Below the pieces are notes generated by a model. That model did no database searches and was not told the DNA's origin. It was given only the letters and a program-made list of their open reading frames with translations. A DNA stretch of 64,000 bases, from contig CBDEFR010000004.1 in the NCBI GenBank assembly GCA_965237505.1, positions 248,001 through 312,000 on the forward strand, written 5' to 3'. Below, piece after piece: positions 53,120-62,101 of the stretch (position 1 is the stretch's first letter; each line of letters starts with the position of its first letter). The translations under genes and the position numbers were made by a program. Origin of the DNA: NVTR01 sp965237505 (GTDB lineage Bacteria > Pseudomonadota > Alphaproteobacteria > Rhodobacterales > Rhodobacteraceae).

Positions 53120-53982
53120 TCACCAAGTAAACTGGTCGAATGTGGTGGGCTTTGGCAGACATACTCCAAGGTTCAAACTGGTGCTTATCTGAATCAAATT
53201 TCGATCTGGCATCTCAAACTGAACGACGATCCGCGCGTCTGGGTGACCGATGATGTAGCCGTGGCCATCGAGGCCGAGCAGATCGGAGGTCAGCACTTTG
53301 GAGCCTGCGTCGATGATCGCCCGGCCCGGCGCCGGGGTGCTGACGACGGTAGCCAGCACATGGGCGGCGCAATCGCCCCAACCGCAGGTGCCACGCGCAA
53401 CCAGCGAGCGGTCGTTGTATATATAGGTACCGATGCGGTACTCGGTTACCACACCGCCTGTTTCTGCCTGCCACATGTCGGGTGAGCCGCCGGAAGAGAC
53501 GACCGGACAATCGACGCCCGCCGCCGCCAGCCCGGCTGCGGCGGTCTTCATGAAGGCGAACGCGTCGGCCTGACCGCCCACCGCAGGATAGGTCATGAGC
53601 CCCGCGAAAAGCAAGCCGGGGTTAGTGTCAATGGTCTTCGCCAGCGGCATTGTCGGCCACCACCGTCAGCACGCCGACCAGCTGGGCCAGAGCGCGAAGA
53701 CGGCCGATTTTCCGTCCCGATGACGTTGAAGGTGATCAGAATGTCGTCGAATCCGCTTCTGACCATCACCTCTGCCTCGCCGATCTTTTGGCAATTTATG
53801 CCGACGGCACCGGCCTCAAGCTGTGCCTTGGCGAAGTGGAGCGTCTTGTGGGTTTTGATGTGCGGGCGCAACTTCAAGCCTCGCGCATCGCAATGGGCCT
53901 GGAATTTGGTAACGTTTCCGAGCGCGACCGTCTCGTCGATCACCAACGTTGGGGTTTCGATGTTATTCAGTGTCCAAGCCAT
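53120..53982 (-). pseudogene. D-threonine aldolase/D-serine deaminase-like PLP enzyme, broken
   Basis: N-terminal part 53982-53700 has NIETPTLVIDETVALGNV and RPHIKTHKT, where the Lys binds PLP in the alanine-racemase-like fold, and KIGEAEVMVRSGFDDILITF. Near 53690 there is a frame change together with loss of about 40 expected residues. Then IDTNPGLLFAGLMTYPAVGG, VVSSGGSPDMWQAE, TEYRIGTYIYND and LDGHGYIIG follow. The C-terminal metal-binding region is missing after about 53190. Its start overlaps the M81 gene by 20 bases, so it was the last gene of the dipeptide operon. Confidence 0.8.
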
Positions 53983-55438
53983 GCGGATGCTCCGTCAGAG
54001 GCCAAATTGCGCGCGTCAGGTTCTGGTAACCGTTCGCGACGGGATCGTTGGGATAGGGGCCGTCAACCGCGGCGTATAGAATCTCGGCGGCAATGCGAGA
54101 GAATGCGTCATGGAAGTGATTGGTGGATTTGACGACAAGAATCGACCTTTTTGTAGGGTCGATCCCGAGGTTGGAGAATATGTCGGGATTGAACACCTGG
54201 CTGCGCACAGTGTTCAGGATCACGTCAACACCGCCGACTTCGATCCAGGCACAATCGCCAAGTGGCACTACGCTTGAACCAAAACTTTGCACCGCATCTC
54301 GAACTGTTCGTCGCACGGTCACCTCAGCATCGACGGGCTCACCCGCATCGGCTAACATTTTGGCCCCAAAGCGCAACTTTAGGTGGGCGCCGTCGCCGGC
54401 CGAAATGCATGTGCGTACGGCGACCGGATCCCAGATGGTTGCCAGTGCCGCATTCCTTAGACCGCTGTCCAACATTTCGCGAAGAATGATGGTGCTGTCG
54501 CCCGGCACGCCGCCGCCGGGATTGTCCCAAACATCAGCAATTACGACCGGGTGTTTCGCGCAGTTGCGGGCCCGGTCAATCGCCTCGCTTGGTGTCAGAA
54601 ACTCTGGTCGAGTGGTGCCGCGCAGCGCAAACAGCTCCATCCCAAGCTTTTTCGCCAGCACGTCACCCTCGGCCTGCGCCGCGTCTGTGACAACGACAAT
54701 CTTGGCGCCGAGATCGGGAACATCGCCTGCCATGAACCCGTGGATTGCGGAAACTGAAAGCACGCCATTCATTCCTTCCAGCGCTATCGCGCGATCGACA
54801 AATCCGCGCATGGGTTGTCTGCTGGTTGGCAACAGTTCGATCATCCGGCAGTCGAAAACCGAAATGACAGGAGCAATCTGCCTGGTGACTGTCCGCTGGG
54901 CCAAATCGACCAGATCCTCGGCCACCTCGACAAAATCGGTATGCGGGAACTCCTTGAATACCGTGATCAGGTCGGCATTTTCAACCCGGCGCGCCGACAA
55001 ATGGCTGTGCGGGTCAAACGTTACCCCAATCACGACATCGCGCCCGACAACACTGCGCACCGCCGCGATCAATTCGCCCTCGCAATCCAGGCAATCCGCC
55101 GCCACCATGGCCCCGTGCAAGCCAAGCAAAACAATGTCAACAGGCAGCGCCGCGCGCAATTCATCAAGCAACTGATCGCGCAGAAACTCCCAGGTTCCTT
55201 GATTTACAATGCCGCCCGGCTCGGCCCAGGTGGCGGTGCCTTCGATCAGCTCCCACTCGTATTGCGCGGCGCGCATCCGCGCGACCGGGAAGATTGCGCT
55301 GCACAGCGTCGGCGTTTCGGGGTGCTGCCCCGGCAGGGCGTAGAAGCTGTCTTTGAAATCCTGCAGATCGGTCCTGAGTGGCGAAAACGTGTTGGTCTCG
55401 GTCGCGATTGACCCCAGAAAGACGCGTTTTTTATCCAT
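53963..55438 (-). CDS. M81-family metallopeptidase (MlrC-like)
   Basis: 491 residues. Family start RVFLGSIATETNTFSPLRTD, metal-site motifs LLGLHGAMVAADCLDCEGEL, GVTFDPHSHLSARRVENAD and FKEFPHTDFVEVAEDL, then DVWDNPGGGVPGDSTIILRE. MlrC was first seen in microcystin degradation, but most family members sit in peptide/amino-acid transport operons with unknown substrates. The ATG at 55438 overlaps the ATPase stop (TGATG); a GTG at 55441 is also possible. It probably processes the compound imported by the ABC system upstream. Confidence 0.85.
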   Translation of the reverse strand: MDKKRVFLGSIATETNTFSPLRTDLQDFKDSFYALPGQHPETPTLCSAIFPVARMRAAQYEWELIEGTATWAEPGGIVNQGTWEFLRDQLLDELRAALPVDIVLLGLHGAMVAADCLDCEGELIAAVRSVVGRDVVIGVTFDPHSHLSARRVENADLITVFKEFPHTDFVEVAEDLVDLAQRTVTRQIAPVISVFDCRMIELLPTSRQPMRGFVDRAIALEGMNGVLSVSAIHGFMAGDVPDLGAKIVVVTDAAQAEGDVLAKKLGMELFALRGTTRPEFLTPSEAIDRARNCAKHPVVIADVWDNPGGGVPGDSTIILREMLDSGLRNAALATIWDPVAVRTCISAGDGAHLKLRFGAKMLADAGEPVDAEVTVRRTVRDAVQSFGSSVVPLGDCAWIEVGGVDVILNTVRSQVFNPDIFSNLGIDPTKRSILVVKSTNHFHDAFSRIAAEILYAAVDGPYPNDPVANGYQNLTRAIWPLTEHPHGLDTE

Positions 55439-56244
55439 CACGCCGCGCTCGCCGTTATGCGCGGGATCGAAGATAACAGCTTGCGCGTGTATTCGTGCTG
55501 AGGGCTCTCAAATATCTGGTGCTTGGTGCCGGTTTCAACAATCTGGCCCTGATACATCACTGCTACCCGGTCGCTGATATGGCGCACCACGCCCAAGTCG
55601 TGACTGATGAACAGCATCGACATGCCGCTGTCACGCTGCAATTTCTTGATCAGGTTTAAAACCTGCGCCTGGATCGAGACATCCAGCGCCGAGACCGCCT
55701 CGTCCGCGATCACCAGGCGCGGTTTCAGGATCATCACCCTTGCGATGCCGATCCGCTGGCGCTGGCCACCGGAAAACTCATGCGGATAGAGGGCCATCAC
55801 CTTGGGGTCCATGCCGACAAGTTCCAGCGTCTCGGCGATCATGTGCTTTGCTTCGGCTCGGCTGGCGGCAATGCCGTGGATATTCAGCGGTTCGGCCAGC
55901 GTTTTCTCGATCGTCAGGCGCGGGTTGAGCGAGGCAAAGGGATCCTGAAAGATCATCTGAATGTCGCGCCTGAGCGGGCGGAACTGGCCCGGCGTCATGG
56001 GCAAAATGTCCTGCCCATCGAACATAACCTGCCCGCTGGTGGACTTTTCCAGGTGGGTCAGCGTGCGCCCGACTGTGGATTTGCCGCAGCCGCTTTCGCC
56101 GACCAGGCTCAAAACTTCGCCCTCGTTGATCTCGAACGACACCCCATTGACCGCCTTGATCACCGATTTCTCGCCAAAAAGGCCACCGCTGATGTGAAAA
56201 TGGGTGTGCAGGTCCGTGACTTGCAAGAGCGGCTGGCTGCTCAT
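55438..56244 (-). CDS. Dipeptide/oligopeptide ABC transporter ATP-binding protein (DppF/OppF-type)
   Basis: 268 residues from the ATG at 56244, which overlaps the previous stop by 4 bases. Walker A GESGCGKST, LSGEF-type signature HEFSGGQRQRIGIARVM, Walker B LVIADEAVSALDV, and the C-terminal extension with THQIFESPQHEYTRKLLSSIP typical of DppF. Second of two ATPases for the importer. Confidence 0.88.
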   Translation of the reverse strand: MSSQPLLQVTDLHTHFHISGGLFGEKSVIKAVNGVSFEINEGEVLSLVGESGCGKSTVGRTLTHLEKSTSGQVMFDGQDILPMTPGQFRPLRRDIQMIFQDPFASLNPRLTIEKTLAEPLNIHGIAASRAEAKHMIAETLELVGMDPKVMALYPHEFSGGQRQRIGIARVMILKPRLVIADEAVSALDVSIQAQVLNLIKKLQRDSGMSMLFISHDLGVVRHISDRVAVMYQGQIVETGTKHQIFESPQHEYTRKLLSSIPRITASAA

Positions 56245-57215
56245 GATGCAATCTCCTCGGCAAAATGACACCGGACCGCGTGGCCCGCAGCAACATCGAG
56301 CGCCGCCGGATCCTCACCCTTGCAAATCTCTGCCGCCATAGGACAACGCGGGTGAAAGGCACAGCCCGGCAGGGTTTCGTCGATCGTCGGCACGCGCCCC
56401 GGAATCGCTTCCAGCCATTCCACATCCGTGTCCACCGCCGGAATCGAGTTCAAAAGTCCGCGCGTATAGGGATGGCTCATGTTGGAAAACAATTCGACCG
56501 TCGCCGCCGCCTCCACGATCTTGCCGCGATACATCACCGCCACCTTGTCGCAGGTTTCGGCGATCACGCCCAGATCATGGCTGATCAGCACAATCGCCGT
56601 GCCCATGCGTTTCTGCAGATCAGACATCAATTCCAGCACTTCTTTCTGCACGGTGACGTCCAATGCCGTGGTCGGTTCGTCGGCGATCAACAGCTTGGGA
56701 TCACAGGCCAGCGCCATCGCGATCATCACCCGTTGCCGTTGGCCGCCCGACATCTGATGCGGGAAGGCGTCGATCCGCTTGCCCGGGTCGGGAATGCGCA
56801 CCAGATCCAGCAGCTCTACCGTCCGGTCGCGCGCCTGTCGCTTGCTCGTGTCGCGGTGCTGGAGCAGCATTTCAACGATTTGATCGCCGATCCGGTAGAC
56901 CGGGTTCAGACTGGTCATCGGTTCCTGAAAGATCATCGCCATCTGGTCGCCCATAACGGCACGCCGGTCTCGCGCCGATAATGTCAACATCTCGCGCCCG
57001 TCAAAGCGCACATTGCCGCCGGTAACCCGCACCTGGCTGCCTTCCAAAAGGCCCATGATCGCCAGCGAGGTCAGGCTTTTGCCACAACCGCTTTCGCCAA
57101 CGATGCCGAGGGTCTGGTGTTCTTCCACATCAAAGGAAATGCCCATCACAACCGGCAACAGCTTGCCGCCCGCCGCCACCGCAATCTCCAGATTTTCGAC
57201 TTCCAGCAGCGCCAT
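56241..57215 (-). CDS. Dipeptide/oligopeptide ABC transporter ATP-binding protein (DppD/OppD-type)
   Basis: 324 residues. Walker A GESGCGKSL, signature QMSGGQRQRVMIAMAL, Walker B LLIADEPTTALDV, and a C-terminal four-Cys iron-sulfur-type tail (PGCAFHPRCPMAAEIC) as in DppD. It starts three bases after the permease stop. Confidence 0.88.
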   Translation of the reverse strand: MALLEVENLEIAVAAGGKLLPVVMGISFDVEEHQTLGIVGESGCGKSLTSLAIMGLLEGSQVRVTGGNVRFDGREMLTLSARDRRAVMGDQMAMIFQEPMTSLNPVYRIGDQIVEMLLQHRDTSKRQARDRTVELLDLVRIPDPGKRIDAFPHQMSGGQRQRVMIAMALACDPKLLIADEPTTALDVTVQKEVLELMSDLQKRMGTAIVLISHDLGVIAETCDKVAVMYRGKIVEAAATVELFSNMSHPYTRGLLNSIPAVDTDVEWLEAIPGRVPTIDETLPGCAFHPRCPMAAEICKGEDPAALDVAAGHAVRCHFAEEIAS

Positions 57216-57218
57216 CGT

Positions 57219-58070
57219 TCAGACCCCCGCAATGTCGTCTTTGAACCGGGGATCGATGCTGTCGCGCATCGCGTCGCCGACCAGGTTCATCGAAAAGACC
57301 GACAGGATGATCAGCACGCCGGGGAAGATCAACAACCACGGTGCGCGGGTCACATAAATGCGTTCTTCGGACAGCATATTGCCCCAGCTCGGCACCTCCG
57401 GCGGCAGGCCGAGGCCGAGGAAATCGAGCGCGGCGGCCTGAAGCTGCGCAAAGGCGAAGATGAAACTTGCCTGGACCAAAAGCGGTGATATCAGGTTTGG
57501 CAGGATATGGCGGAACAGGATCGAGGGGTGACCGGCACCGGAACAGATTGCAGCGTCCACGAATACGTCGCCCTTCAGTTTCAAGGTCATCCCAAAGAGA
57601 ATGCGCGCGGTGGTGGTGGCATAGACGATGCCGATCACGATGATGGTGTTGCTGACCGAACGTTCAAGCAATGTCATCAGCACCAGCGCCAACAACAATG
57701 CGGGAAACGCCATCAGCACATCGACAACCCGCATCAAAACAAGCCCAAGCCGTGTGAAATAGGCCGACAACATTCCGATCAGCCCGCCGGTGGTCAAGGC
57801 CACGATGACCGAGCCCAGCCCGATCATTACCGCCATCCTAGCGCCATAGATTGCCCGCGAAAACGTGTCGCGGCCAAAGTGATCGGTGCCCATAAGATAC
57901 GGCAGGCCGGGTTCGGACAGCCGCGCGATCGGGTCAATCTCCAGCGGATCGAACGGTGCCAACAGGGGTGCGGCGATCGCCATGATCGCCACGATGCACA
58001 GCCAAGTCAGTCCGATGCTGGCCAACTTGCGGCCGCGGAACATGGCAAAAAAATTCGATAGATACTTCAT
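57219..58070 (-). CDS. Dipeptide/oligopeptide ABC transporter permease (DppC-type)
   Basis: 283 residues. N-terminal OppC_N segment (GLTWLCIVAIMAIAAPLLAPFDP), LMGTDHFGRDTFSRAIYGAR signature, six helices, and DAAICSGAGHPSILFRHILP as coupling loop. The start overlaps the dppB-type stop by 4 bases. Confidence 0.9.
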   Translation of the reverse strand: MKYLSNFFAMFRGRKLASIGLTWLCIVAIMAIAAPLLAPFDPLEIDPIARLSEPGLPYLMGTDHFGRDTFSRAIYGARMAVMIGLGSVIVALTTGGLIGMLSAYFTRLGLVLMRVVDVLMAFPALLLALVLMTLLERSVSNTIIVIGIVYATTTARILFGMTLKLKGDVFVDAAICSGAGHPSILFRHILPNLISPLLVQASFIFAFAQLQAAALDFLGLGLPPEVPSWGNMLSEERIYVTRAPWLLIFPGVLIILSVFSMNLVGDAMRDSIDPRFKDDIAGV

Positions 58071-59014
58071 TTTAGCGATACCCTCGGATCAAGCCGTGCG
58101 TAAGTCAAATCGACCAGGAGATTGATCACCATATACAAAACAACGATCACCAGAATGACGCCCTGGATAACCGGATAATCGCGCCGGAGAATGGACTGCA
58201 CCACCAGCCGGCCGATTCCGGGCAGCGAAAAGACGGTCTCGGTAACAACCGCCTCGCTAATCAGCGCGGCGAAGGTGAAACCAAAGGCCGCCGCCACTGC
58301 GATCAGCGCGTTGCGGAACACGTGCTTGACCGCCACCTTTGCCGGATGCAGGCCCTTGGCGCGCGCGGTGCGGACGTGATCTTCGCGGGCCACGTCCAGC
58401 ATCGAGGCGCGCACCAGCCGGATGATCAATGCCGCATTCGGCGCGGCCAGCGTCAGCGAGGGCAGAATCAGATAGCGCAGGTTTGTCAGCCCGCCGTCAT
58501 CGGTGATCGAGGGAAAGCCGGACGACGGGAACCAGCCAAGCCCCACTGCAAAAATCAGGATCAAATAAAGCCCCAGCCAGAATGTCGGAACGGAAGCAAA
58601 CAGCATCGCGCCGCCGGAACTTAGCTGGTCAACCCAGCGGCCGTGAAACGAGGCTGACAGAACCCCGATCGGAATGCCGAACACCACGATCCAAAACATC
58701 GTCATCGTCGCCAGGAATATCGAAGTTTCGGCACCGTCACCGATCACCGATATGACCGGTGTGCGGAAAAAAACCGAGGTCCCAAGGTCGCCCTGCAACA
58801 CGTTGCCGAGCCAGATGAGATATTGTTGCCATAGCGGCTCGTCCAGACCCATTTCGCGGACCAGCGTGGCGATTTCTTCGGGCGTAGCAGTGTCGCCCAG
58901 AAGGATCGAGGCGGGATCGCCGGGGATAAGATGGATAAACAAAAATACCAGGATCGAGGCTGCCAACAGCGTCGGGATCAGGGCCAGCAGTCTTTTGAAT
59001 GTATAGGCAAGCAT
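58067..59014 (-). CDS. Dipeptide/oligopeptide ABC transporter permease (DppB-type)
   Basis: 315 residues. Start AYTFKRLLALIPTLLAASIL, HLIPGDPASILLGD, LGLDEPLWQQYLIWLGNVLQ-like region and coupling loop DHVRTARAKGLHPAKVAVKH with the conserved end VDLTYARLDPRVSLK. It is separated from the binding-protein gene by 90 bases with a hairpin. Confidence 0.9.
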   Translation of the reverse strand: MLAYTFKRLLALIPTLLAASILVFLFIHLIPGDPASILLGDTATPEEIATLVREMGLDEPLWQQYLIWLGNVLQGDLGTSVFFRTPVISVIGDGAETSIFLATMTMFWIVVFGIPIGVLSASFHGRWVDQLSSGGAMLFASVPTFWLGLYLILIFAVGLGWFPSSGFPSITDDGGLTNLRYLILPSLTLAAPNAALIIRLVRASMLDVAREDHVRTARAKGLHPAKVAVKHVFRNALIAVAAAFGFTFAALISEAVVTETVFSLPGIGRLVVQSILRRDYPVIQGVILVIVVLYMVINLLVDLTYARLDPRVSLK

Positions 59015-59062
59015 CGGACAGTCCTGCGGCGCGGCGGGTTGCTGGAAGTTTAGTCGAATGTC

Positions 59063-59092
59063 GGCCCCCTCCGCCAGTGGGCGGAAGGGGCC
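59063..59092 (-). terminator. Hairpin between binding-protein and permease genes
   Basis: 13-bp arms (GGCCCCCTCCGCC / GGCGGAAGGGGCC, one mismatch allowing G-T), 4-base loop, no T run. Same position as the hairpins after phnS2 and tmoX. Confidence 0.55.
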
Positions 59093-59104
59093 AGGGAGGA
59101 CGCG

Positions 59105-60646
59105 CTACTTGCTAACGTTCCAGAAGTGCGGCCAGATCAGGGTGGCCTCGCCCAGGCCTTGCAGGGCCGGGGATGCGATGTTGTAGGTGTAGACATCGCC
59201 GGTCTTCATCGTCGGCACCTGTTCGTAGATCAGCGCCTGAATTTCCGACCAGATCGCCTGACGTTCGGCAGGGTCAGACGACGCCGTGAAGCGGGCCTTC
59301 AGTTCGGCCTTTTCATCCGTTGTCCACCAGCCGGGATAGTTGTCGTTCATCACCGAGATCAGGATCGGATCAGGCACGAACCCGTGGTGGGTAAAGAACA
59401 GGTCCCACTGGTCCGGCTGCGCGCGCTTTTCAATCAGCGTTGCCCAGTCATAGACCTGCAGGTCTATGTTGAACCCGGCCTGCGCCAGCTGCTTGGTGTA
59501 GATGATCGCGGTGTCATAGTGGAATGGATAGTTGGTGCTCACCATGAACTTGATCGGATCTCCGGTATAGCCGGCTGCCTCTGCCATTGTCTTGGCAGCA
59601 GCAGCATCGCCCATCGAGAAGTTTTCGGCACCGCTATCAGTATACCAGACATTGCCTTCGGGCAGGAATGATCCATTGGCGCGCCACAGACCCTCTGGGC
59701 CGATTGCTATCTGCAAAGCAGGTGTCTTGTTGATCGCGGTCTGGATCGCACGGCGCAGCGCAAAGTTGGTCTGCAGCGGGCCGTCCTTGGAATTCATGAA
59801 CACCAGCCCAAAGATCGGGCCGCCGTTCAGGATCGTAGTGACATTCGGATCAGCATCCAGATCGGCGAAGAGATCGCCCGGAATGCTTTCGGCATAGTCA
59901 TAGTCGCCAGCCTTCAGGCCGGCCACACGCGTTCCCACATCGGGAACCGGGATAAAGCGCAGGGCGTCAAAGTTCGCCAAACGCTCACCGGCATACCCAT
60001 CGGCCAAACCTTCGGGCGATGTATAGGCGTCGTAGCGCACCAACTCGACGTGGCGGTTGGCTTGCCATTCGTTGAACTTGTAGGGGCCGGTGCCGATGTA
60101 GTTTTCCGGCGCAATCGGTTCTTTGGTGGCACCTGCCATCACCGAAGCCGGGTAGATCGCCGGGCCGCCGTTGATGAACGCCATCAGGTTTTTCCACGGG
60201 CCGAATGGCTGGTTCAGCTTGATCGTGACCTCATAGTCACCGGTTGCCTCGACACTATCGACATTGCCAAACAGCAGACCGCCACGCGCGCCAAACTCGC
60301 CCCAGCGTTCCAGCGAGGCGACCACGTCGGCCGAGGTCATTTGTTGTCCGTTATGGAACGTCACGTTATCACGCAGCGCAATGGTGATGGTTTTGCCATC
60401 ATCCGAAAGTGTCTCGCCTGCGGCCAGCAGACCAACCGGCTCGTTCGCAGCGTTAAATGTGTACAGACCTTCGAACATGTGATGGGCAATTGTGGTCGCC
60501 AGATCCGAGGTCAGCACATGCTGATCAAGGCTCGGCGGTTCGCCGACGGTCGCATAACGCAGCATCCCGGCCGAGTAGGCTACGCCCGCCATCGCGATCA
60601 TCGCGCCGGCAGCCACGGCTGATTTAAGCCAAAGTTTCAGGTTCAT
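59105..60646 (-). CDS. ABC transporter substrate-binding protein, family 5 (DppA-like)
   Basis: 513 residues. Signal peptide (hydrophobic AVAAGAMIAMAGVAYSAG), then MLRYATVGEPPSLDQH, the family 5 signature around FHNGQQMTSADVVASLERW, ALRRAIQTAINKTPAL and YPGWWTTDEKAELKARF. Start ATG 60646 with GGGAGGA upstream. First gene of the operon that ends in the M81 and D-threonine-aldolase-like genes, so a peptide or D-amino-acid compound is a possible ligand. Confidence 0.88.
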   Translation of the reverse strand: MNLKLWLKSAVAAGAMIAMAGVAYSAGMLRYATVGEPPSLDQHVLTSDLATTIAHHMFEGLYTFNAANEPVGLLAAGETLSDDGKTITIALRDNVTFHNGQQMTSADVVASLERWGEFGARGGLLFGNVDSVEATGDYEVTIKLNQPFGPWKNLMAFINGGPAIYPASVMAGATKEPIAPENYIGTGPYKFNEWQANRHVELVRYDAYTSPEGLADGYAGERLANFDALRFIPVPDVGTRVAGLKAGDYDYAESIPGDLFADLDADPNVTTILNGGPIFGLVFMNSKDGPLQTNFALRRAIQTAINKTPALQIAIGPEGLWRANGSFLPEGNVWYTDSGAENFSMGDAAAAKTMAEAAGYTGDPIKFMVSTNYPFHYDTAIIYTKQLAQAGFNIDLQVYDWATLIEKRAQPDQWDLFFTHHGFVPDPILISVMNDNYPGWWTTDEKAELKARFTASSDPAERQAIWSEIQALIYEQVPTMKTGDVYTYNIASPALQGLGEATLIWPHFWNVSK

Positions 60647-60701
60647 GGTTAATGTCCTCCCTTACCATGAGAATCCCGTCGAAGCGCGGGTTTTCGATAG
60701 T

Positions 60702-60714
60702 GTAATAAACTTAC
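60702..60714. promoter_or_regulatory. Candidate RpiR operator in divergent promoter region
   Basis: GTAATAAACTTAC has inverted GTAA/TTAC arms. A second half-site pair occurs near 60754-60785 (GTAAAC ... ACTTAC). It lies in the 153-base gap between the divergent binding-protein and RidA genes. Confidence 0.35.
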
Positions 60715-60799
60715 GTTAAATTTGCTTTCGGTCAATCACTATTTGCAAAACCTTGTAAACAAGAATAATAATTGAAAGATACTTACAATTGGAAGCAAC

Positions 60800-61198
60800 A
60801 TGGCTGAAAAGAAAACCAGAATCACCCGATATGAACCCGCCGATCTGGCCGCCGGCGGCACACGGCGGCCGTTTGCCAAAGCGGTGCGCGCCGGTGACTT
60901 TGTTTATGTCTCGGGCCAGGTGCCCGCGAAAGGCGGCGAGATAATCAGTGGCGGTATCGTCGCCCAGAGCGAACAGGTGATGGAAAACATCATCAACGTT
61001 CTGAACATTGCCGGTTGCGGATTGGAACATGTGGTCAAGGTCAACGTATGGCTGGACGACCCGCGCGACTTCACCAGTTTCAACGGGGTGTTCGAGAAAT
61101 ACTTCATCGACAATCCGCCCGCGCGCTCAACCGTTCAATCAGCGCTTATGGTCGACGCCAGTGTTGAAATCGATGTAATAGCATACAAGCCGGAATAA
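60800..61198 (+). CDS. RidA-family protein (enamine/imine deaminase)
   Basis: 132 residues, YjgF/YER057c/UK114 fold. Motifs FVYVSGQVPAKGGEI, SEQVMENIINVLNIAGC, VVKVNVWLDDPRDFTSFNGV and PARSTVQSALMVDASVEIDV with the conserved Arg. Such proteins hydrolyse reactive enamines formed by PLP enzymes, which fits the broken PLP enzyme gene in the divergent operon. Ribosome site GGAAG. First gene of RidA-RpiR-kinase. Confidence 0.88.
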   Translation: MAEKKTRITRYEPADLAAGGTRRPFAKAVRAGDFVYVSGQVPAKGGEIISGGIVAQSEQVMENIINVLNIAGCGLEHVVKVNVWLDDPRDFTSFNGVFEKYFIDNPPARSTVQSALMVDASVEIDVIAYKPE

Positions 61199-61217
61199 TC
61201 AGGACGAAGAATTCGCC

Positions 61218-62096
61218 ATGGATGTGGTTATCGACATAATTTCGCATATGCGAAAACTGGAAGGAACCTTCCCCAAGCGCGAACAGCGCGTGGCCAACTA
61301 TCTGTTGGCAAATCTGGAAGGCGTGGCGCATCTGTCGCAAAGCCAGATAGCCGAGGCGACTGATGTCTCCGTGGCAACGGTGAACCGCTTTTGTCGGACC
61401 TTGGGTTGTGAGGGGTTCCGCGAATTCAAAATTCGCCTCGCGCAAAGCGTGGCGGTCAGCCTGCAGTACCTGAACAGCAACAGCACCGAATTAACCGAAT
61501 CACACCAGCTGGTTGGGCAAGTCTTCGGGGCGTTGACCGAAACGCTGAACCTGGCGCGCGGTCAGTTGCAAAGCGCAGCGATCGAAGCAGCGATTGATGT
61601 TCTGAGCAACGCGCGGCGCATATCCTTTATCGGCGTCGGCGGCGGCTCGGCCAATGTAGCGCGCGAAGGGGCTTTTCGATTTTTCCGCCTCGGCATTCCG
61701 GCAGAGGCGCACGCGGACGGATATTTTCAGCGGATGCTCGCGTCAACGCTGTCGGAAGGCGACGTCGTGTTTGCCATCTCTTCCAGTGGCCAGCCAACGG
61801 AACTTCTGGACAGTGTCAACATTGCCCGTGAGTATGGCGCACGAACAATCAGCTTGACCAAGGCCGGGTCGCCGCTCGCTGCCGCAACCGACGTGACCAT
61901 TGAGATCGACATCGCCGAGGATCAGGACATCTACAAACCTTCCGCCTCGCGCCTGGTGTTCATGGCGATTATTGATGTGCTGGCTGCGGGCACCGCACGC
62001 AAGCACCCCGAACGTGTAAGGGAATACCTGCGCCGGATCAGAATCTCGCTGGTGTCGCTGACGGCGGATACCGGACCGAAGCCGATCGGGGACTAG
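61218..62096 (+). CDS. RpiR/MurR-family transcriptional regulator
   Basis: 292 residues. N-terminal HTH_6 (FPKREQRVANYLLANL ... SQSQIAEATDVSVATVNRFC) and C-terminal SIS sugar-phosphate-binding domain (SFIGVGGGSANVAREGAFRF ... FAISSSGQPTELLDSVNIAR). Located between RidA and a sugar kinase gene and divergent from the dipeptide importer, so it probably regulates both. Confidence 0.88.
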   Translation: MDVVIDIISHMRKLEGTFPKREQRVANYLLANLEGVAHLSQSQIAEATDVSVATVNRFCRTLGCEGFREFKIRLAQSVAVSLQYLNSNSTELTESHQLVGQVFGALTETLNLARGQLQSAAIEAAIDVLSNARRISFIGVGGGSANVAREGAFRFFRLGIPAEAHADGYFQRMLASTLSEGDVVFAISSSGQPTELLDSVNIAREYGARTISLTKAGSPLAAATDVTIEIDIAEDQDIYKPSASRLVFMAIIDVLAAGTARKHPERVREYLRRIRISLVSLTADTGPKPIGD

Positions 62097-62101
62097 GTGT
62101 T

